DNA from: an uncultured Sphingomonadales bacterium
GTDB taxonomy: Bacteria; Pseudomonadota; Alphaproteobacteria; Sphingomonadales; Sphingomonadaceae
NCBI GenBank assembly: GCA_903828025.1
Contig: CAIKKO010000568.1
Location: forward strand, 1 to 8,907
Direction of reading: 5' to 3'
Length of the DNA: 8,907 nucleotides
Shown here: positions 6,090-8,907 of the stretch, piece after piece
Layout: the number at the start of each line of letters is the position of its first letter
Numbering within the stretch: the stretch's first letter is position 1
Notes under the pieces: model-generated
What the model was told of the DNA's origin: nothing
The model's input: the letters and a program-made list of their open reading frames with translations, nothing else
Databases searched by the model: none
Translations under genes and position numbers: made by a program

Positions 6090-6137
6090 GCCTCAGCTTC
6101 CATCAGCGCGACTCAAAGCGAAAGCGAGTGCAGAATC

Positions 6138-6665
6138 ATGAAACTCAATGAAATCCGTGACAACGATGGTGCCCGCAAGGGGCGCATGCGTGTCGGCCGT
6201 GGTATCGGCTCGGGCAAGGGCAAGACCGCCGGTCGCGGCCAGAAGGGTGCCAAGGCGCGTTCGGGCGTTGCGGTCAACGGCTTCGAAGGCGGCCAGATGC
6301 CGCTTCACATGCGCATCCCGAAGCGCGGCTTCAACAACATCTTCGCCAAGGACTTCGCCGAAGTGAACCTCGGCATGATCCAGAAGGCGATCGACGCCGG
6401 CAAGCTCGATGCATCCGTCACCATTGATCACACTGCACTCAAGGCCGCTGGCCTCGCGCGCGGCGGCAAGGACGGCGTGCGCCTCCTCGCCAAGGGTGAA
6501 CTCACGACGGTTGCCAGCTTCGCGGTCGAAGGCGTGAGCAAGGGCGCCCGTGCGGCGGTCGAGGCGCTCGGCGGCTCGGTCACGCTGCCCGAGGCCGTGC
6601 CCAGCGAGCATGAGAAAAAGACTGCGCGCCGCGAAGTCAACAAGGTGGCCAAGGCCGCCCGCTAA
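6138..6665 (+). CDS. rplO: 50S ribosomal protein L15
   Basis: Ribosomal protein L15, a late-assembling 23S rRNA binding protein of the large subunit. The product is 175 aa, longer than the 144 aa of E. coli because of a charged C-terminal tail (SEHEKKTARREVNKVAKAAR). The N-terminus MKLNEIRDNDGARKGRMRVG followed by GSGKGKTAGRGQKGAKARSG is the basic, glycine-rich L15 tail. The core has GFEGGQMPLHMRIPKRGFNN and the L15 signature region starting VRLLAKGELTTVASFAVEGV. The Shine-Dalgarno sequence before the ATG at 6138 is weak. The gene is normally directly behind rpmD; here they are 2.76 kb apart. secY follows after a 176-base gap that contains hairpins and a promoter candidate. Confidence 0.97.
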   Translation: MKLNEIRDNDGARKGRMRVGRGIGSGKGKTAGRGQKGAKARSGVAVNGFEGGQMPLHMRIPKRGFNNIFAKDFAEVNLGMIQKAIDAGKLDASVTIDHTALKAAGLARGGKDGVRLLAKGELTTVASFAVEGVSKGARAAVEALGGSVTLPEAVPSEHEKKTARREVNKVAKAAR

Positions 6666-6672
6666 AGCCATG

Positions 6673-6703
6673 CGGCACGGCCTGCTCCGGCAGGGCCGTG
6701 CCG
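6673..6703 (+). other. Stable hairpin after rplO
   Basis: The arm CGGCACGGCC (6673-6682) pairs perfectly with GGCCGTGCCG (6694-6703). Inside it TGC (6683-6685) pairs with GCA (6690-6692) around a TCCG loop, with G6693 bulged. It starts 7 bases after the rplO stop. No T-run follows, so it is not a standard intrinsic terminator; it may protect the 3' end of the rplO message, pause polymerase or be part of a factor-dependent stop. Confidence 0.6.
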
Positions 6704-6748
6704 ACGCTTCCCGCAAGACATGCGTGTGCGCCAAATTCCGAGAGGGGG

Positions 6749-6776
6749 TTCGACATTCGCGAACCCTCCCTATATG
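6749..6776 (+). promoter_or_regulatory. Candidate sigma70-type promoter of secY-adk
   Basis: TTCGAC (6749-6754) and TATATG (6771-6776) separated by 16 bases. TATATG-like -10 boxes behind a C-rich run suit GC-rich alphaproteobacteria. The transcript would start near 6783, leaving a leader of about 60 bases before the secY ATG. The dyad GGGTTCG-N7-CGAACCC (6746-6766) covers the -35 box and half the spacer and could be an operator. The spacing does not fit the alphaproteobacterial LexA direct repeat. Confidence 0.5.
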
Positions 6777-6819
6777 GGCTAGCCACGAGGCGCTGCGAAC
6801 CCATTCGCAGCTGGCCCAT
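6774..6819 (+). other. Nested inverted repeats upstream of secY
   Basis: The outer arms ATGGGCTAGC (6774-6783) and GCTGGCCCAT (6810-6819) pair over 10 positions with one G-T wobble. Nested in them, CTGCGAA (6793-6799) pairs with TTCGCAG (6804-6810) around a CCCA loop; the two stems share G6810, so they compete at that edge. The inner hairpin would be in the leader RNA from the promoter at 6749-6776; the full outer stem would exist only in RNA reading through from rplO. Confidence 0.45.
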
Positions 6820-6841
6820 CAGCAAGGCTTGAAACCCAACA

Positions 6842-8209
6842 ATGGCATCCCGCGCCGATAACATCGCCAGCACGCTCAATCTGGCCAACTTCTCGAAAGC
6901 GACCGAGCTCAAGTCGCGCATCTGGTTCACGGTCGGTGCGCTGATCGTGTTCCGGTTCCTGAGCTTCGTGCCGCTGCCCGGCATCAACCCGCTGATCCTC
7001 GAGACGCTGGCCAACAAGACGCAGGGCGGTATCCTCGATATCTTCAATGCGTTTTCGGGTGGCTCGCTGCAGCGCATGAGCCTGATCGCGCTTGGCGTGA
7101 TGCCCTATATCACCGCCTCGATCGTGGTGCAGCTCGCCTCCTCGCTCCATCCGGCGCTCGCATCGCTGAAGAAGGAAGGCGAAAGCGGACGCAAGAAGCT
7201 CAACCAATACACCCGCTACGGCGCGGTGTTCCTGACTGCGATCCAGGGCTGGTTCCTCGCGACCGGGCTTGAGGCATTCGGTGCCTCGAACGGGCTGCAG
7301 GCGGTGATTGATCCGGGCTACATGTTCCGCGTCGGTGCGGTGATCAGCCTGATCGGCGGCACCATGTTCATGCTCTGGCTGGGCGAGCAGATCACCAGCC
7401 GCGGCATCGGCAACGGCATTTCGCTGATCATCATGGCCGGCATTGTCGCGCAGATGCCGAAGTTCTTCGGCAACCTGTTCGATCAGGGCCGCACCGGTGC
7501 CTTGAGCCCGTTCATGATCGTCGGCGTGCTCGCGCTGCTCGTGGCGGTGGTGATCTTCATCTGCTTTTTCGAGCGCGCCTCGCGCCGCCTGCTGGTGCAG
7601 TATCCCAAGCGCGTGACCCAGCGCGGCATGATGGCGGCGGACCGCAGCCACTTGCCGCTCAAGCTCAACACCGCGGGCGTGATCCCGCCGATTTTCGCAA
7701 GCTCGCTGCTGCTGCTGCCGCTGACCATTACGCAGTTCGCGGGGCGCTCGGTTTCGCCGGACTCCACGATGGGGCAGGTGATCGTCGGGCTGAACCAGTA
7801 TCTGGGCCACGGCAAGCCGGTCTACATGGTGCTCTATGCGCTCGGGATCATCTTCTTCAGCTTCTTCTACACCGCTGTGGTGTTCAATCCGGAAGAGACG
7901 GCTGACAATCTCAAGCGCAACGGCGGCTTCATTCCGGGCATCCGTCCGGGCAAGAACACCGCCAATTATCTGGACTATGTGCTGACGCGCATCACGGTGC
8001 TGGGCGCTGCCTATATCACGGTGGTCTGCGTGGTGCCCGAATGGATCATGGCCGAAACCGGCATGGGTTCGCTGTTCTTCGGCGGCACCAGCTTGTTGAT
8101 CGTGGTCAATGTGACGGTGGACACCATCACCCAGATCCAGTCGCACCTGCTGGCGCACCAGTATGGCGACCTGATCAAGAAGGCCAAGCTGAAGGGCCGC
8201 ATGCGCTGA
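6842..8209 (+). CDS. secY: Protein translocase subunit SecY
   Basis: SecY, the pore subunit of the SecYEG translocon in the inner membrane, which moves unfolded proteins (including the two exported proteins encoded upstream) through or into the membrane. The product is 455 aa; E. coli SecY is 443. It shows about ten hydrophobic segments. The first SecY signature is GVMPYITASIVVQL (after the plug region) and the second is WLGEQITSRGIGNGISLII. The cytoplasmic loops between TM6-7 (KRVTQRGMMAADRSHLPLK) and TM8-9 (NPEETADNLKRNGGFIPGIR, containing the conserved Arg of loop C5) are intact. The ATG at 6842 gives the expected N-terminus with the amphipathic helix (NLANFSKATELKSRIWF) before TM1; its Shine-Dalgarno sequence is weak. 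adk follows after 54 bases. Confidence 0.98.
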   Translation: MASRADNIASTLNLANFSKATELKSRIWFTVGALIVFRFLSFVPLPGINPLILETLANKTQGGILDIFNAFSGGSLQRMSLIALGVMPYITASIVVQLASSLHPALASLKKEGESGRKKLNQYTRYGAVFLTAIQGWFLATGLEAFGASNGLQAVIDPGYMFRVGAVISLIGGTMFMLWLGEQITSRGIGNGISLIIMAGIVAQMPKFFGNLFDQGRTGALSPFMIVGVLALLVAVVIFICFFERASRRLLVQYPKRVTQRGMMAADRSHLPLKLNTAGVIPPIFASSLLLLPLTITQFAGRSVSPDSTMGQVIVGLNQYLGHGKPVYMVLYALGIIFFSFFYTAVVFNPEETADNLKRNGGFIPGIRPGKNTANYLDYVLTRITVLGAAYITVVCVVPEWIMAETGMGSLFFGGTSLLIVVNVTVDTITQIQSHLLAHQYGDLIKKAKLKGRMR

Positions 8210-8247
8210 GCCTTGTCCCGGCGAAACGGGCAGCCAGCGAGCGGTAA

Positions 8248-8254
8248 AGAGGGG
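8248..8254 (+). promoter_or_regulatory. Ribosome binding site of adk
   Basis: AGAGGGG, 9 bases before GTG 8264. It supports a GTG start for adk; there is no in-frame ATG between the ribosome site and the Walker A motif. Confidence 0.75.
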
Positions 8255-8263
8255 ATTGCGGGC

Positions 8264-8907
8264 GTGAATATCATCCTGTTGGGGCCGCCGGGGGCGGGCA
8301 AGGGTACCCAGGCACAGCGGCTGGTCGAGCGACACGGCATGAAGCAGCTCTCGACGGGCGACATGCTGCGCGCGGCGGTCAAAGCCGGGACACCGGTTGG
8401 CCTCAAGGCCAAGGCCGTGATGGAAGCGGGCGAGCTGGTCTCGGACGCAATCGTCTCGGCGCTGATCGGTGACGAGCTTGATGCCATGCCCGCTGACATG
8501 GGCGCGATTTTCGACGGCTATCCGCGCACCGCACCGCAGGCGGAATCGCTCGATGCCATTCTGGCTTCGCGCGGCCGTGCGCTCGATCATGTGATTGAGC
8601 TGGAGGTCGACGAGGACGCCCTCGTTGAGCGTATTACCGGCCGCTACACCTGCGCGACGTGCGGCAAAGGTTATCACGACCGGTTCGAGAAGCCTGCGGT
8701 CGACGGCATTTGCGACAAGTGCGGCGGCGATACGTTCAAGCGGCGGCCTGACGACAACGAGGAAACCGTGCGCACGCGCATGGCCGAATATCGCGCCAAG
8801 ACCGCGCCGATCCTGCCGATCTATGATGCGCGCGGCATTGTCAGCCGTGTCGACGGCATGGCGGAAATGGACGCGGTAACGGGTGCCATCGAGGCCATTC
8901 TCGTATA
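8264..8907 (+). CDS. adk: Adenylate kinase, zinc-LID type, reaching the window edge
   Basis: Adenylate kinase, the cytoplasmic enzyme that interconverts ATP + AMP and 2 ADP. 214 complete codons are visible and the last two bases are TA, so the stop (TAA or TAG) or a few more residues lie just outside; family members are about 214-220 aa, so the gene is essentially complete. It begins with GTG: MNIILLGPPGAGKGTQ, with the Walker A loop at residues 7-15. The AMP-binding part has STGDMLRAAV (near 35-44) and FDGYPRTAPQAESL (near 84-97). The LID has four cysteines in CxxC-x16-CxxC spacing (130, 133, 150, 153), so it probably binds a structural zinc ion, unlike E. coli Adk. RRPDDNEETVRTRM carries the conserved catalytic arginines. 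Location directly after secY is usual in Alphaproteobacteria. Confidence 0.96.
   Translation, partial: MNIILLGPPGAGKGTQAQRLVERHGMKQLSTGDMLRAAVKAGTPVGLKAKAVMEAGELVSDAIVSALIGDELDAMPADMGAIFDGYPRTAPQAESLDAILASRGRALDHVIELEVDEDALVERITGRYTCATCGKGYHDRFEKPAVDGICDKCGGDTFKRRPDDNEETVRTRMAEYRAKTAPILPIYDARGIVSRVDGMAEMDAVTGAIEAILV

Noticed and set aside
3582..6096. GGCCTCAG present on both sides of the inserted gene pair (3581-3588 and 6089-6096), as possible target-site duplication
   Set aside because: An 8-base match between two gaps of this size is expected by chance, and there are no inverted ends or transposase or integrase genes nearby.
6746..6766. LexA (SOS) box upstream of secY because of GTTC and GAAC half sites
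   Set aside because: The alphaproteobacterial LexA site is GTTC-N7-GTTC and the Gram-positive type has GAAC-N4-GTTC; orientation and spacing here fit neither.
6779..8677. A 632-codon open frame on the minus strand across secY and adk
   Set aside because: It is an antisense shadow of GC-rich, codon-biased genes: low-complexity His/Arg/Ala/Glu content, no recognisable domain, and both genes on the plus strand are certain.
1..8907. CRISPR arrays, tRNA or rRNA genes, insertion sequences
   Set aside because: No regularly spaced repeats, no cloverleaf with conserved tRNA bases, no rRNA-like sequence and no transposase motifs were seen.

Overview
The window is a section of the spc ribosomal-protein operon of a GC-rich alphaproteobacterium, most likely a member of the Sphingomonadales. 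The gene order rplX-rplE-rpsN-rpsH-rplF-rplR-rpsE-rpmD ... rplO-secY-adk is the usual alphaproteobacterial order, and adk directly after secY fits that class. The zinc-free long form of S14, the L15 N-terminus, the zinc-type Adk and the glycine/arginine-rich extension of S5 also fit. The order-level placement is an inference; no 16S or other marker is present. Everything I could support is on the + strand.

Left block (1-3379): eight tightly packed ribosomal protein genes, with L24 cut by the window edge. Stops and starts overlap at rplX/rplE, rpsH/rplF and rplF/rplR, and most other gaps are a few bases, so this is one translationally coupled unit. The short rpmD gene (58 codons) ends it and is followed 22 bases later by a near-perfect intrinsic terminator at 3402-3436.

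Middle block (about 3440-6137): this is the unusual part. Where rpmD and rplO normally sit side by side, there are two genes unrelated to ribosomes. The first encodes an exported caspase-family (peptidase C14) protein with intact His and Cys catalytic motifs, a proline-rich linker and a C-terminal PDZ-like domain. The second overlaps it by 4 bases (ATGA) and encodes an exported protein that resembles the CsgG/LpoB fold, followed by a TPR-like C-terminal part and carrying six cysteines after the signal peptide. Both have type I signal peptides, so they probably act together in the periplasm. Their function is not known to me. They are the best candidate for an undescribed system in this window.

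Right block (6138-8907): rplO, secY and adk. Because of the terminator after rpmD, these genes need their own promoter or read-through from the caspase pair. A good sigma70-like promoter (TTCGAC-16-TATATG) lies between rplO and secY with a dyad over its -35 region, and several hairpins surround it. A weaker promoter candidate precedes rplO. Adk runs to the last base of the window and lacks at most its stop codon or a few residues.
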